This document shows, one piece after another, positions 10,205-18,672 of a stretch of 64,000 nucleotides of DNA. The stretch comes from Parabacteroides sp. FAFU027 (GTDB taxonomy: Bacteria > Bacteroidota > Bacteroidia > Bacteroidales > UBA7332), in NCBI RefSeq assembly GCF_022808675.1, contig NZ_JAKZKV010000002.1, forward strand, positions 124,001 to 188,000, given 5' to 3'. The position numbers were made by a program, and so were the translations under genes. The notes below the pieces were generated by a model. It was not told the DNA's origin and ran no database searches. It saw only the letters and a list, made by a program, of their open reading frames with translations. Position 1 is the first letter of the stretch. Each line of letters opens with the position of its first letter.

Positions 10205-11023
10205 TTAATATTGCTCTTTCTCGTTCGGGAAGTCTGACGATTTCACATCTTCCACATACTGGCTGACCGCCTTCGTGATGATCTCGGCAAGATTGGCATA
10301 ACGGCGAAGGAACCGGGGTGAAAAATGCTGTGTTAGTCCCAGCATATCGTGCATCACCAGTACCTGTCCGTCCACACCGCCTCCGGCACCGATACCGATG
10401 ATCGGAATGGTCAGCTCCTGGGCAACACGGGCAGCCAGATCTGCCGGTATTTTTTCGAGAACGATCGCAAAGCAACCCATCTCTTGCAGCAAACGTGCGT
10501 CTTCAATCAGCTTGTTCGCCTCGCTACCATCTTTTGCACGAACGGTATATGTACCGTATTTATTAATGGACTGCGGCATTAACCCCAGGTGTCCCATCAC
10601 TGGAATACCAGCGCTGAGAATGCGCTCCACAGACTCACGAATCTCTGCTCCACCTTCCAGTTTCACACATTCGGCATGTGTTTCTTTCATGATGCGAATG
10701 GCTGATGCCAGCGCCTCTATCGAGTTCCCCTGATAGGTTCCAAAGGGCAAATCCACCACTACTAAAGCACGCTTTACTGCCCGCACTACTGATTTTCCGT
10801 GATAGATCATTTGATCCAGCGTCATCGGAAGCGTGGTCACATTTCCCGCCATTACATTGGAGGCAGAATCACCCACCAATATCACGTCCATACCTGCCGC
10901 ATCAATCAGACGGGCCATTGAGTAGTCATAAGCTGTAAGCATCGAAATCTTTTCGCCTCTCTTCTTCATTTCGATCAGGCGATGGGTGGTCACTTTGCGT
11001 GTATCCTCTGCGTAAGTTGACAT
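10205..11023 (-). CDS. panB: 3-methyl-2-oxobutanoate hydroxymethyltransferase
   Basis: PanB transfers a hydroxymethyl group from 5,10-methylene-THF to alpha-ketoisovalerate, giving ketopantoate, the first step of pantothenate synthesis. The 272 residues contain [17 protein letters not shown], the metal-binding [25 protein letters not shown], the catalytic region [20 protein letters not shown] and [21 protein letters not shown]. Its use of methylene-THF links it metabolically to nearby folD, but a terminator-like stem separates it from ffh. No panC or panD lies in the window. Confidence 0.97.
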   Translation of the reverse strand: MSTYAEDTRKVTTHRLIEMKKRGEKISMLTAYDYSMARLIDAAGMDVILVGDSASNVMAGNVTTLPMTLDQMIYHGKSVVRAVKRALVVVDLPFGTYQGNSIEALASAIRIMKETHAECVKLEGGAEIRESVERILSAGIPVMGHLGLMPQSINKYGTYTVRAKDGSEANKLIEDARLLQEMGCFAIVLEKIPADLAARVAQELTIPIIGIGAGGGVDGQVLVMHDMLGLTQHFSPRFLRRYANLAEIITKAVSQYVEDVKSSDFPNEKEQY

Positions 11024-11181
11024 AGGGTTGCGTGTTTGGTTAAACGGGGGTAAAGGTAGAAATTATCTTGGTGAAAAAACGGGGTATTGAGGAATATTTT
11101 CTGTAATGAAAAAATAAGAGCACCTGCATTTCTTTGTAAAACAGACACAGGACACCCGCTCACCCATTGAATATCTGACGA

Positions 11182-11742
11182 CTAACGATTCCGTCGCCAG
11201 TTATAGGGATAACACCTATCCCGGGGAATATTATTGACAACAATAGCCACCACAAAAAGAATGAGCACGCCCGACATCACCGGCGATAGTATATAACCGT
11301 ACCCCAGCGCCTTCACCTTTTCCGTTCCGATATTGGCAATCAGGGCTGTGGCTCCACCGGGGGGATGCATTGTCTTGGTGATCTGCATCGCCACGATGGA
11401 CAATGAAACCGCCAGGGCTGCTGCCAGCCAGAGTTGACCGGGTACAAGTTTATGAATACTCACCCCGATCACAGCCGAAATCAGATGTCCGAAAATAAGG
11501 TTACGCGGTTGAGCCAACGGACTATTGGTTGCACCAAACACCAACACAGCCGATGCGCCGAAGGAGCCAATAAGAAAAACATTATCAACCTGCCCCAACT
11601 GCTTCCCCTGGATAAACCCAATCGCAGAAATGCCGATAAACGCTCCGATAAAAGTCCACAGGTGATCGATCGGCTCCAGTATTGTTTGCCGGTAAAACAC
11701 GTATGAGGTCATCCGGTAAGCTTTTTTGATTCTTCTCTTCAT
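11182..11742 (-). CDS. HPP family integral membrane protein
   Basis: The product is 186 residues from the ATG at 11742; an in-frame TTG two codons upstream is a less likely start. Four or five hydrophobic segments are visible, and the family motif occurs as TKTMHPPGGATALIANIG at about 117-134. HPP proteins are poorly understood; plant plastid members have been linked to nitrite transport. It is 174 bp downstream of the nitric oxide reductase gene on the same strand, consistent with a role around nitrogen oxides, but this is inference from position. The C-terminus (DRCYPYNWRRNR) is short and basic. Confidence 0.85.
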   Translation of the reverse strand: MKRRIKKAYRMTSYVFYRQTILEPIDHLWTFIGAFIGISAIGFIQGKQLGQVDNVFLIGSFGASAVLVFGATNSPLAQPRNLIFGHLISAVIGVSIHKLVPGQLWLAAALAVSLSIVAMQITKTMHPPGGATALIANIGTEKVKALGYGYILSPVMSGVLILFVVAIVVNNIPRDRCYPYNWRRNR

Positions 11743-11916
11743 ATACAATTTTATTCTAGCAACAATCTTCCGACTCTATCCCGGCAACATCTTATTGCAC
11801 ACGGAATAAAGCCAGAAGATTTATTGTTTATAGCGGCAATCCACTGCGTTTAATAGCAGAAGAGCTAGTGTTAGTTCGATCTCTGATTACCGGCAACTAA
11901 CCCCACCGGTCATATT

Positions 11917-14160
11917 TCATTTCTTTTCAATACTCCATCCTCCTTTCAGTCCGAAGATGAACCAGGCTACTGCCACGGTTCCCAATCCAAAGAGGGTATC
12001 TCCAAACACACGGAGCCATTTGAATGTCACAATGTCTGGTTGGGTCATAAACTCGGCAGAACGCGCAAACCACAATCCTTTGTTTACACTGGCTATCGTC
12101 TGTAGTAATCCGACAGGCAAAACACTGATCAACACCATCGCTGCCAAGCCGAAATTGATGGCCCAGAATCCGAACCGAATCCACTTATCTTTCCAGACTG
12201 ACTCGGTATCCATATCCCTCAACACGAAAAGCATCAACCCGATACCCAGCATACCATACACACCAAAGAGAGCTGTGTGTCCATGCACAGGAGTGGTATT
12301 CAGCCCCTGCATGTAGTAAAGAGCAATCGGCGGATTGATCAGAAACCCAAAAATACCGGCTCCGACCAGATTCCAGAAGGCTACGGAGATAAAGCAATAA
12401 ATCGGCCATTTGTATTTTCTGATCCAGGTAGAACTCTGACTGATCTTTACATTATCCCAGGCCTCATTCCCCATCAAAACCAGTGGTACCACTTCCAGAG
12501 CACTAAATGTGGCACCGATAGCCATGACGGATGTTGGTGTTCCGGAGAAATAGAGGTGGTGAAACGTGCCAAGAATACCTCCTGACAGGAAGATGATCGT
12601 TGAAAACAAGACCGATGAGGTTGCTGTATTCACCTTAATCAGCTTCATCCTGACAAAAAGGAAAGAGATAATCACCACGGCAAACACCTCAAAGAAGCCT
12701 TCTACCCAAAGGTGAACTACCCACCAGCGCCAGTATTCGGCTATCGCCAGATTGGTTTGACGGCCCCACATCAATCCCGCTCCGTAGAAAGAGGCTATTG
12801 CAATGGCCGAAATAAGGAACATTACCAGTAGGCTACGACTCTCATCTTTGCGGCGCAATACCGGCCAGATAGCCCGCCCCATCAATGCCAGCCAGATAAA
12901 CAGGCCTACAAACAGGAACAATTGCCAGAAACGTCCCAGATCCACATACTCATACCCCTGGTGTCCGAACCAGAAGTTCTGAACAAAGCCCAGTCTCTGC
13001 ATCACTCCGTACCACTGTCCCAGCAACGACCCGACCACAATGATCAGCAGGGCTATAAACAGTAAGTCAACACCCAGCTTCTGATATTTGGGTTCGTGCC
13101 CCGATATCGCCGGCGCGTAATAGAGTCCTGTAGCCAGCCACGAGGTAGCAATCCAGAAAATAGCAATCTGCACGTGCCAGGTGCGGGTGATAGAATAAGG
13201 CAGCCATTCGGAGAGGGGAATGCCGTACAAAGCCTGTCCCTCTACCGTATAGTGAGCAGTGACCACACCCAGTACTATCTGTACGACAAACAGTGCGGAA
13301 ACAATCCAGAAGTATTTCAGTGTCGCTTTCTGTGAAGGAGTCTGCGTCTGATTTCCGACAGGATTTTCCGATAGGATTTCAGACTCTTCCTGACGGTTGC
13401 GGGCATAGTACCATACCATAATACCGATACCGGCCAACAGGACAATCACACTAAAACCGGTCCACAGAATTAATGATCCGGTCGGACGGTTACCCACCAG
13501 TTCTTCCGATGGCCAGTTATTGGTGTAGGTGATTTCGCGTCCCGGACGATTGGTCACGCATGCCCAGGCAGTCCAGAAAAAGAACGCATTCATTTTGCGC
13601 ACCCGCTCCGGGTCTTTTAGTTGGTTAACCGGAATAGCATAAGCATCACGCAGCTTATCCATGGCCGGATCATTGGTGAACAGACGACTGTAAAAGTCAC
13701 TGTTACTGACAATAGCATCAGCCCGAAGATCAGAGATCGTCAGAATTCTAGTTTGGGGATTGTAGCTGTTGGTTCTTAAATCATTCTGAAGCAATACTTT
13801 CAATGAGGCTTTCTGGTCTTCCGGAAGCTGGTCGTATTTTTGATTCGCACGCTTCATTGCCAGAGCGTCAAGCATGAACATAGCCTCCTTATGCAACCAA
13901 TCGGCACTCCAGTCAGGAGCCTGGTATGCACCGTGCCCCCACACCGTTCCGACTTCCTGCCCGCCCATTGATTGCCAGACATTCTGTCCGTCTTTAATAT
14001 CAGCTCCCGTGAAAAGGGTTTTCCCCGAAGCTGTTACAACCTTTTCGGGAACAGGTGGCGCTTGCCGGTAAATCTCACTACCATAATAGAGTAATACTCC
14101 GAATGAAATCACAATCACTGCGATAAATCCAAACCAAAGGTTCTTTGTCTTCATCTTCAT
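11917..14160 (-). CDS. norB: Quinol-dependent nitric oxide reductase (qNOR)
   Basis: The product reduces two NO to N2O with electrons from quinol. The 747 residues fit the single-subunit qNOR form. There is one N-terminal transmembrane helix, then a periplasmic cytochrome-c-like fused domain without a CxxCH haem site (about 35-225), then a 12-helix haem-copper-oxidase-like core. Core ligand motifs are visible: RTWHVQIAIFW, YWRWWVVHLWVEGFFEVFAV (catalytic His and Glu), GTFHHLYFSG (His-His) and HGHTALFGVYG. It lies between the hemerythrin and HPP genes. In this setting it is more likely for NO detoxification than full denitrification, as no nitrite or N2O reductase is seen. Confidence 0.95.
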   Translation of the reverse strand: MKMKTKNLWFGFIAVIVISFGVLLYYGSEIYRQAPPVPEKVVTASGKTLFTGADIKDGQNVWQSMGGQEVGTVWGHGAYQAPDWSADWLHKEAMFMLDALAMKRANQKYDQLPEDQKASLKVLLQNDLRTNSYNPQTRILTISDLRADAIVSNSDFYSRLFTNDPAMDKLRDAYAIPVNQLKDPERVRKMNAFFFWTAWACVTNRPGREITYTNNWPSEELVGNRPTGSLILWTGFSVIVLLAGIGIMVWYYARNRQEESEILSENPVGNQTQTPSQKATLKYFWIVSALFVVQIVLGVVTAHYTVEGQALYGIPLSEWLPYSITRTWHVQIAIFWIATSWLATGLYYAPAISGHEPKYQKLGVDLLFIALLIIVVGSLLGQWYGVMQRLGFVQNFWFGHQGYEYVDLGRFWQLFLFVGLFIWLALMGRAIWPVLRRKDESRSLLVMFLISAIAIASFYGAGLMWGRQTNLAIAEYWRWWVVHLWVEGFFEVFAVVIISFLFVRMKLIKVNTATSSVLFSTIIFLSGGILGTFHHLYFSGTPTSVMAIGATFSALEVVPLVLMGNEAWDNVKISQSSTWIRKYKWPIYCFISVAFWNLVGAGIFGFLINPPIALYYMQGLNTTPVHGHTALFGVYGMLGIGLMLFVLRDMDTESVWKDKWIRFGFWAINFGLAAMVLISVLPVGLLQTIASVNKGLWFARSAEFMTQPDIVTFKWLRVFGDTLFGLGTVAVAWFIFGLKGGWSIEKK

Positions 14161-14305
14161 TGCTGTTTTTAAGGTTATTAATTATGGGCACAAAAGGCTG
14201 TAGCAGAGCCACTAAAAACGGAACAAAATGGTTGCACAAATACCTGCGACCGTTTTGTTTCGTAATTTTAAATGGGTTGACTATTTCAAAGTTATTTCAG
14301 GCATG

Positions 14306-14848
14306 TCAAAGGTACCGGCAAGCCAGGCTTTCGATTTTCGCAATCGAATTTTCGGCGTTATATTCACTATCCAGCTGTTGTTCCACTGCGGCAAACTGCT
14401 CCAGCAGCCCAGCCTGCTCTTCTGTGGTAAAGGCCTGGTCAGCCATGCGGAAGAGGATATTATTTTCCTTGCCGATATGGCTTTGCAGCAATTGGGCGTA
14501 ACCAGCCAGATTCTGGTAGATGTCATTGATCGCACCGCTCTCTCCTCCACGGAGGCGTGCAATACCGTCCGCCATACCCTTAACGTAGTTACGACCCTGC
14601 ACATGCTCATGCAGCATCACTGCCACCGGCCCCTGCACAGGAGAGAAGCCCTTCTCCCCCATTTTCGGGAAAAGCAGATCTTCTTCTTTCGCATGGTGGA
14701 AGCCGTCCGCAAACTTTCGGATCAGGTTTACCACCAGTTCAAAGTCCTCAATATTGGTGCTTTGCTTCATCACCATAGCTGCCATGATATCCGTTAGTCG
14801 AAGAATATAGACATGGTCATTTTCAAGATTTTGCGTTGCTGTTGTCAT
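14306..14848 (-). CDS. Hemerythrin-domain protein
   Basis: The product is 180 residues, a four-helix hemerythrin-like domain with the di-iron ligand pattern spread over its length: LENDHVYILRL, FHHAKEEDLLFPKM, VMLHEHVQGRNYV and LQSHIGKENNILFRM. These proteins bind a non-haem di-iron site and sense or handle O2 or NO. It starts the hemerythrin-norB-HPP series on the minus strand, 145 bp ahead of norB. A 20-bp segment just before its ATG resembles the promoter spacer of the Rrf2 gene at 16.8 kb, suggesting shared control. Whether its role is binding, delivery or sensing cannot be told. Confidence 0.88.
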   Translation of the reverse strand: MTTATQNLENDHVYILRLTDIMAAMVMKQSTNIEDFELVVNLIRKFADGFHHAKEEDLLFPKMGEKGFSPVQGPVAVMLHEHVQGRNYVKGMADGIARLRGGESGAINDIYQNLAGYAQLLQSHIGKENNILFRMADQAFTTEEQAGLLEQFAAVEQQLDSEYNAENSIAKIESLACRYL

Positions 14849-14852
14849 AATT

Positions 14853-14872
14853 GATCTAATGGATTAAATAAC
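14853..14872 (-). promoter_or_regulatory. Candidate operator shared with the Rrf2 gene
   Basis: The minus strand reads GTTATTTAATCCATTAGATC, ending 4 bp before the hemerythrin ATG. It shares GTTATTTAA-N3-ATTA with the segment between the -33 and -7 elements of the Rrf2 gene. Operator function is inferred. Confidence 0.35.
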
Positions 14873-15190
14873 GTGAGTGTATACACAATTCGCAAAGAAA
14901 ACTACTCAAAAAACAGGGAATATCTTGATAAACAGGCTAACACACTGAAGGGCTGAACTATCATCAGCCCAACGGCAACGTCTTGGTGGGGAAGAGTCAT
15001 CCGCCACAGCACACGTCCTAAACGGACAATATAACAGATTCGGTTTTTATATTGTTCTTTCAGATCGAAAACTAAGAGATAGCAACTACGAAAAAAAGCC
15101 GCTGAACAACAGCCTTCCACACCTGTAGTTGAATTAGAATGGAATGAACGGATAGAAAAAACGCCACTACACCGAAACTATCTTCCAGAA
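14873..15190. other. Intergenic region upstream of the hemerythrin gene
   Basis: No convincing gene is visible; short open frames here have no recognisable content. It should contain the hemerythrin promoter. It leads into the first copy of the ~155-bp repeat. Confidence 0.4.
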
Positions 15191-15353
15191 TCCACCCCGA
15201 AGGGACAAGCACAAATTCCAAACTGCCTAAAAACTGCCGAGGGAGGAGCCCCATCTATAAAAGAGCCAATACCGTACGGCAATCTATGGGCGAGCGAGCG
15301 AGTTTTTTTAGGCTATGTTTTTTTGTTACTTTTTTGCGCCAAAAAAGTAAGAA
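15191..15353 (+). repeat. ~155-bp interspersed repeat, copy A
   Basis: This segment is strongly similar to 16285-16445 in the same orientation. Both run from CCACCCCGAAGGGACA through TATGGGCGAGCGAGCGAG to a 26-nt hairpin of GTTACTTTTTTG and CCAAAAAAGTAA at 15325-15350. Together the copies bracket ric. Part of the middle (about 15255-15280) diverges between copies. No transposase is present. It could be a small non-autonomous element or a conserved structured RNA or terminator unit. Confidence 0.8.
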
Positions 15354-15436
15354 GAGAAAAGCACCACTACGCACTAAACAGAAGTTCAGTCTTACACCTC
15401 AGCAAAAAAAGCTAACAGACTCGCACACAACCAACT

Positions 15437-15477
15437 CCCCTCCTTCGGAGGGGCCGGGGGAGGTCTCTTTACCCTTT
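15437..15477. repeat. GC-rich hairpin repeat at the ric 3' end
   Basis: CTCCCCTCCTTCGGAGGGG followed by a GGGGGAGGTCTCTTT tail overlaps the ric stop codon. The same unit recurs at 56717-56768 directly before trpD. CCCCTCC-TTC-GGAGGGG is a perfect stem and may stop ric transcription. Confidence 0.65.
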
Positions 15478-16179
15478 CGCCAAAGCCACAGCCTTCGGAT
15501 ACAAAATATTATTCTCCAGATGCACATGGATATGCAGGTCATCCTCAAACTGCTCCAGCAGCTTAAACGTCACCTTATAGGTATTGCAGGCGTCTTCCGG
15601 AAGATGATATCCGTGAGTGATATAATTTATCCGGTCCATTGCACCACCGGCAAACTCGTGCTCACCGGTCATTCGGCTGATTTCTGAAATGATAATCGTC
15701 TTCGCCTCTGCCGAACCACTCTTCAACGCCTCCTTAATTGCCGGGAAAAGTACTTCCTCCTCATTCTTCAGGTGTTGCTGTAGCTCCTTATTGATTTGAG
15801 CAAAGAGATTCATCACCTCATTCAGTTCCGGATGGTTCAGGCCATGCACCACCGCTATTTTCTCTGTGTATTCCACCAGGTCAGGCAATGTGCGCAATAC
15901 GTACTGGTGGTGCGTATTAACGATATAATCAGCCAGAAAACCCAGGTTCCAGTGTTTAAAGTCATGAGATTCCGATGGCAATGACGATCTTAAAGCTTCC
16001 AGTTCGGTACGAAGTTCGTCAATGTTGATCCGTTTGCCCTTGCAGGCCTTTTCCAGGGTCTGGTTTCCACCGCAGCAGAAATCAATACCCGCTTTTTTGA
16101 AAATGGCAGCCGCCCTGAAATCATCAGCGACAATCTGTCCTATTGTTACTTTGTTGAATGTTTGAATAGTCATAATCAT
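15469..16179 (-). CDS. ric: Iron-sulfur cluster repair di-iron protein (Ric/ScdA/YtfE)
   Basis: Ric repairs Fe-S clusters damaged by nitric oxide or oxidants, releasing iron from a di-iron centre. The 236 residues carry an N-terminal ScdA_N/DUF542 domain (about 8-65) with the cysteine signature IDFCCGGNQTLEKAC. A hemerythrin domain follows (about 75-230) with ligand motifs HHQYVLRTLPDL, HLKNEEEVLFPAI, HEFAGGAMDRI and HVHLENNILYPKA. The ATG at 16179 is used; a second ATG two codons later (MTIQTF) is equally possible. It has its own intergenic regions on both sides, each holding a copy of the ~155-bp repeat, and sits between norB-hemerythrin and the Rrf2 regulator. Confidence 0.95.
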   Translation of the reverse strand: MIMTIQTFNKVTIGQIVADDFRAAAIFKKAGIDFCCGGNQTLEKACKGKRINIDELRTELEALRSSLPSESHDFKHWNLGFLADYIVNTHHQYVLRTLPDLVEYTEKIAVVHGLNHPELNEVMNLFAQINKELQQHLKNEEEVLFPAIKEALKSGSAEAKTIIISEISRMTGEHEFAGGAMDRINYITHGYHLPEDACNTYKVTFKLLEQFEDDLHIHVHLENNILYPKAVALAKG

Positions 16180-16284
16180 TCCGTTTTAGAGAGAAAAAAA
16201 TACTTATAAAAACCTGTTTATATATTCTGATATAACATAGCCGCACTCAAATGAACAGCTATAACAGAATATAAATCACCTAAT
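16180..16284. other. ric upstream region
   Basis: AT-rich sequence that should hold the ric promoter on the minus strand. No exact TAnnTTTG match was found, and no gene is seen. Confidence 0.35.
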
Positions 16285-16446
16285 CCCACCCCGAAGGGAC
16301 AAACACAAATTCCAAACCGCCGAAAAACTGCCGAGTGAGGAGCCCCATCTGCAAATATCCCTATGCGGTACGGCAATCTATGGGCGAGCGAGCGAGTTTT
16401 TTTCGGCTATGTTTTTTGTTACTTTTTTGCGCCAAAAAAGTAAAGA
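16285..16446 (+). repeat. ~155-bp interspersed repeat, copy B
   Basis: Second copy of the repeat at 15191-15353, same orientation, with the same terminal hairpin (16418-16443) and the same GGGCGAGCGAGCGAG core. The stretch from 16447 to about 16800 after it has no recognisable gene. Confidence 0.8.
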
Positions 16447-16815
16447 GAAAAGGACAACCGATCGCGTCAATGCAACTGTTACGAGCTCCTCTCAATTATT
16501 CAAAAGATAAGTTTTTCAATATACGCCAGCCCTACCAGGTGCGCAACGTTGGCGTTCAGCGGCTTCATCCCGATAGCTATCCGGACGCTTGACCCGCAAT
16601 CAATACGCCCACAAAATCTATGAATCCAACATCCCCGCTCCTTAAGAGATTACAGAGGTAAACTCAAATTCACCGACCGCCTCTTTCTCCCGATCCCAGT
16701 GGCTTTCGGAATCAGGAGTATAGAGAGCATTGGTCAGATACATAAATCAAATCATTACACTTAACCTTTACGCCGGTAAAAGTACAAACATTTCATCAGA
16801 AGACAAAAAGGTCTT

Positions 16816-16846
16816 TTTGTTATTTAACGGATTAATCCTATATTTG
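16816..16846 (+). promoter_or_regulatory. Promoter and probable operator of the Rrf2 gene
   Basis: TTTG (16816-16819) and TATATTTG (16839-16846) are spaced 19 bp, matching the Bacteroidetes -33/-7 consensus. The spacer holds the perfect palindrome GGATTAATCC (16829-16838) and GTTATTTAA, an ideal position for autoregulation. Confidence 0.7.
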
Positions 16847-16868
16847 TACTCAGATAACGATTTAGCCT

Positions 16869-17315
16869 ATGTTTAATAAGGAAACAGAATACGCTCTGCG
16901 CAGCCTTGTATATATACAACACCAAAACTACAAGGAATTGCGCCCGGGAATTGAAGAAATTTCGAAAGAAATAGAAGCACCTAAAGCTTTCACAGCCAAA
17001 ATACTCCAACGTATGGTACGGATGGGATTCGTCCGGTCAGTCAAAGGCAAAGGTGGCGGATTTGAATTTGACACCAATAAACCGGACCTTTCATTAAAAG
17101 AACTGATCATTGCGGTGGAGGGTGACGAAATCTTCTACGGATGCGGTTTCGGACTCTCCTCCTGTAGTTGTGAGAGCCCCTGCCCGCTGCATGAGAAGTA
17201 CGGTCCTATCCGCGATGCAATCAATAAACTGGTAAGCGAAGAGACGATACAGAGCCTGGCACACAAGAGTATGCCCGGCCTGCGTAACCCTTTAACGGAA
17301 CTATCAGGAGTATAG
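16869..17315 (+). CDS. Rrf2-family Fe-S transcription regulator (NsrR-like)
   Basis: The product is 148 residues with an N-terminal Rrf2 winged helix (FNKETEYALRSLVYI, then FTAKILQRMVRMGFVRSVKGKGGGF). A cysteine cluster follows at Cys92, Cys99, Cys101 and Cys105 (GCGFGLSSCSCESPCPLH). Rrf2 proteins of the NsrR/IscR type bind a [2Fe-2S] or [4Fe-4S] cluster through three such cysteines, and NsrR loses DNA binding when NO attacks the cluster. Divergent placement beside ric, the hemerythrin gene and norB supports an NO-sensing role. IscR-like control of Fe-S assembly is the alternative, but no isc or suf genes are nearby. It has a good promoter and a downstream terminator. Confidence 0.88.
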   Translation: MFNKETEYALRSLVYIQHQNYKELRPGIEEISKEIEAPKAFTAKILQRMVRMGFVRSVKGKGGGFEFDTNKPDLSLKELIIAVEGDEIFYGCGFGLSSCSCESPCPLHEKYGPIRDAINKLVSEETIQSLAHKSMPGLRNPLTELSGV

Positions 17316-17443
17316 TCCAATAGCATCGTTTCCTCAACCCGAAACCGGAAACAGCCCGCCTGCTTTATCTTTTTCTGACTATCTCCATACACGCCACTTT
17401 TCTGGCACTGGCACGGATATAACACACAACTTATACTAAGCAA

Positions 17444-17487
17444 AAAGCCTGCAAATCATAATAATGAAATGCAGGCTTTCTTGTTTT
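17444..17487. terminator. Bidirectional terminator
   Basis: Stem AAAGCCTGCA (17444-17453) with TGCAGGCTTT (17470-17479) and T-rich flanks on both strands. It serves the Rrf2 gene on plus and the DUF433 gene on minus. Confidence 0.75.
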
Positions 17488-17508
17488 GTCGTTCTGTTAT
17501 CGTTCAGA

Positions 17509-17730
17509 TTAATTGCTCAGCTGTCCATGATCTCTATCTGCTACATAACTTAATGTAGCCAGCACATCCTCTTCTGTCAATTCCGGATAATCTTCAATAG
17601 TCTCTGCAATAGACATCCCCGAAGCCAACCATTCCAATATATCACATACCGTAATCCTCATCCCCCGGATACAAGCTTTTCCCCCTCTTTTTCCCGGCTC
17701 TATAGTAATTATATGTTTATAGTCAATCAT
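17509..17730 (-). CDS. DUF433 family protein
   Basis: From the ATG at 17730 the product is 73 residues (a TTG six codons upstream is also in frame). DUF433 features are clear: a start like DYKHIITIEPGKRGGKACIRG, the HTH-like RGMRITVCDILEWLASGMS, and DYPELTEEDVLATLSYVAD. DUF433 proteins are usually antitoxin-like partners of a PIN-like DUF5615 toxin. No such toxin follows here; the downstream space is the shared terminator. It may be an orphan or a remnant. It lies 110 bp after the MNT gene on the same strand. Confidence 0.85.
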   Translation of the reverse strand: MIDYKHIITIEPGKRGGKACIRGMRITVCDILEWLASGMSIAETIEDYPELTEEDVLATLSYVADRDHGQLSN

Positions 17731-17840
17731 CGTTTCTGATATTAACAACTAAAAATGAACCCTTTACGAGAGAATAAAAATATGGAAACATGTCACTCAG
17801 AGAGAGAGATAAGAAAGTATCTCTGCACAGGCACTCCCTG

Positions 17841-18143
17841 TTACTTTTGATAAAAAACCACCCCTACTCTTTCAATATGCTGTATCAGGTTTGGGTTTTC
17901 AATCTGAAAAAAAACGGATATGTCAAACTTATATGGCAATAATAAATCATCAAGTTCCCCCTCGATGATTTGTAGAATCGTCAGGGTCAGATTTGCCCCT
18001 TGTAACGTAAGATCAATATCTGAAGCCGGCTTAAATGTCCCTTTTGCACGAGACCCATATAAAACGGCCCGATCCACTTCAGGATGAAGAGCTAAAACAG
18101 CTCTGATACCAGCAATGTCATTCTCGCTCAATCCAAATTCCAT
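17841..18143 (-). CDS. MNT-type minimal nucleotidyltransferase (antitoxin)
   Basis: The product is 100 residues with the minimal nucleotidyltransferase signature GSRAKG (30-35) followed by SDIDL (41-45), so the catalytic aspartates are present. MntA antitoxins neutralise their HEPN partner HepT by adding AMP residues to a tyrosine. It begins 6 bp after the HEPN gene, so the two are one operon. Its first 25 residues match the usual short helix. The catalytic mechanism is by family analogy. Confidence 0.88.
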   Translation of the reverse strand: MEFGLSENDIAGIRAVLALHPEVDRAVLYGSRAKGTFKPASDIDLTLQGANLTLTILQIIEGELDDLLLPYKFDISVFFQIENPNLIQHIERVGVVFYQK

Positions 18144-18149
18144 GATACA

Positions 18150-18626
18150 TCAAAATAATCGGAGTTGATCGTTTTCCTTTTTTTCCTCCATTTTACGATA
18201 AAACTCGACAAATGCAGGATAATACTCTTTTAGAATTTTACCATAAATCTCAGAGGCAACGGACTCATTATAGGTATGGGAGGTTTTATTCCGGCTACCG
18301 ATCATATCCATCCAAACTTGCCCGTTTACAATCAGTTTCAGCTGGAAGGCTTCCCGTGTAGCATCTCTTGAGCCTCCGACATTAGGATTGCCCTGATATT
18401 CGGCATAATCCTTCATGACATTCCATGCCAGCTCATGAGTATATTCAAATCGTTGAATCAAGGCCTCCCTGACCATTTCATCCAGTACGACTTCAATATC
18501 GTCATCATCGATAGGGCTATCTTCTGGCATAAAGTTATGACCGATATACTCAACAGCCTGTTTCAGTTTATTCAAGGCTTTTACATAATTGGAAAACCGT
18601 TGTTCCCACCTTATATCCTGTTCCAT
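18150..18626 (-). CDS. HEPN-domain protein (HepT-type toxin)
   Basis: From the ATG at 18626 the product is 158 residues. A longer frame to 18689 would overlap the next gene and looks wrong. It belongs to the HI0074-like nucleotidyltransferase-substrate-binding family: QRFEYTHELAWNVMKDY, then SRDATREAFQLKLI. The active-site motif RNKTSHTY at 112-119 fits the RX4HXY pattern of HEPN ribonuclease toxins, including the tyrosine that MntA AMPylates. With the adjacent MNT gene it makes a complete type VII toxin-antitoxin pair. An acidic stretch SPIDDDDIEVVLDE (37-50) is an insertion relative to shorter relatives. Confidence 0.87.
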   Translation of the reverse strand: MEQDIRWEQRFSNYVKALNKLKQAVEYIGHNFMPEDSPIDDDDIEVVLDEMVREALIQRFEYTHELAWNVMKDYAEYQGNPNVGGSRDATREAFQLKLIVNGQVWMDMIGSRNKTSHTYNESVASEIYGKILKEYYPAFVEFYRKMEEKKENDQLRLF

Positions 18627-18672
18627 AATTATTTCTGATGAATATTTTCTTTGACGAAGATAAGAAATTTGT

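Noticed and set aside
14902-15254. Overlapping short minus-strand ORFs near 15 kb
   Set aside because: They run into the interspersed repeat and have no conserved features.
16335-16592. An 85-codon plus-strand ORF
   Set aside because: It is mostly inside repeat copy B, and a similar frame occurs in copy A because of the repeat itself.
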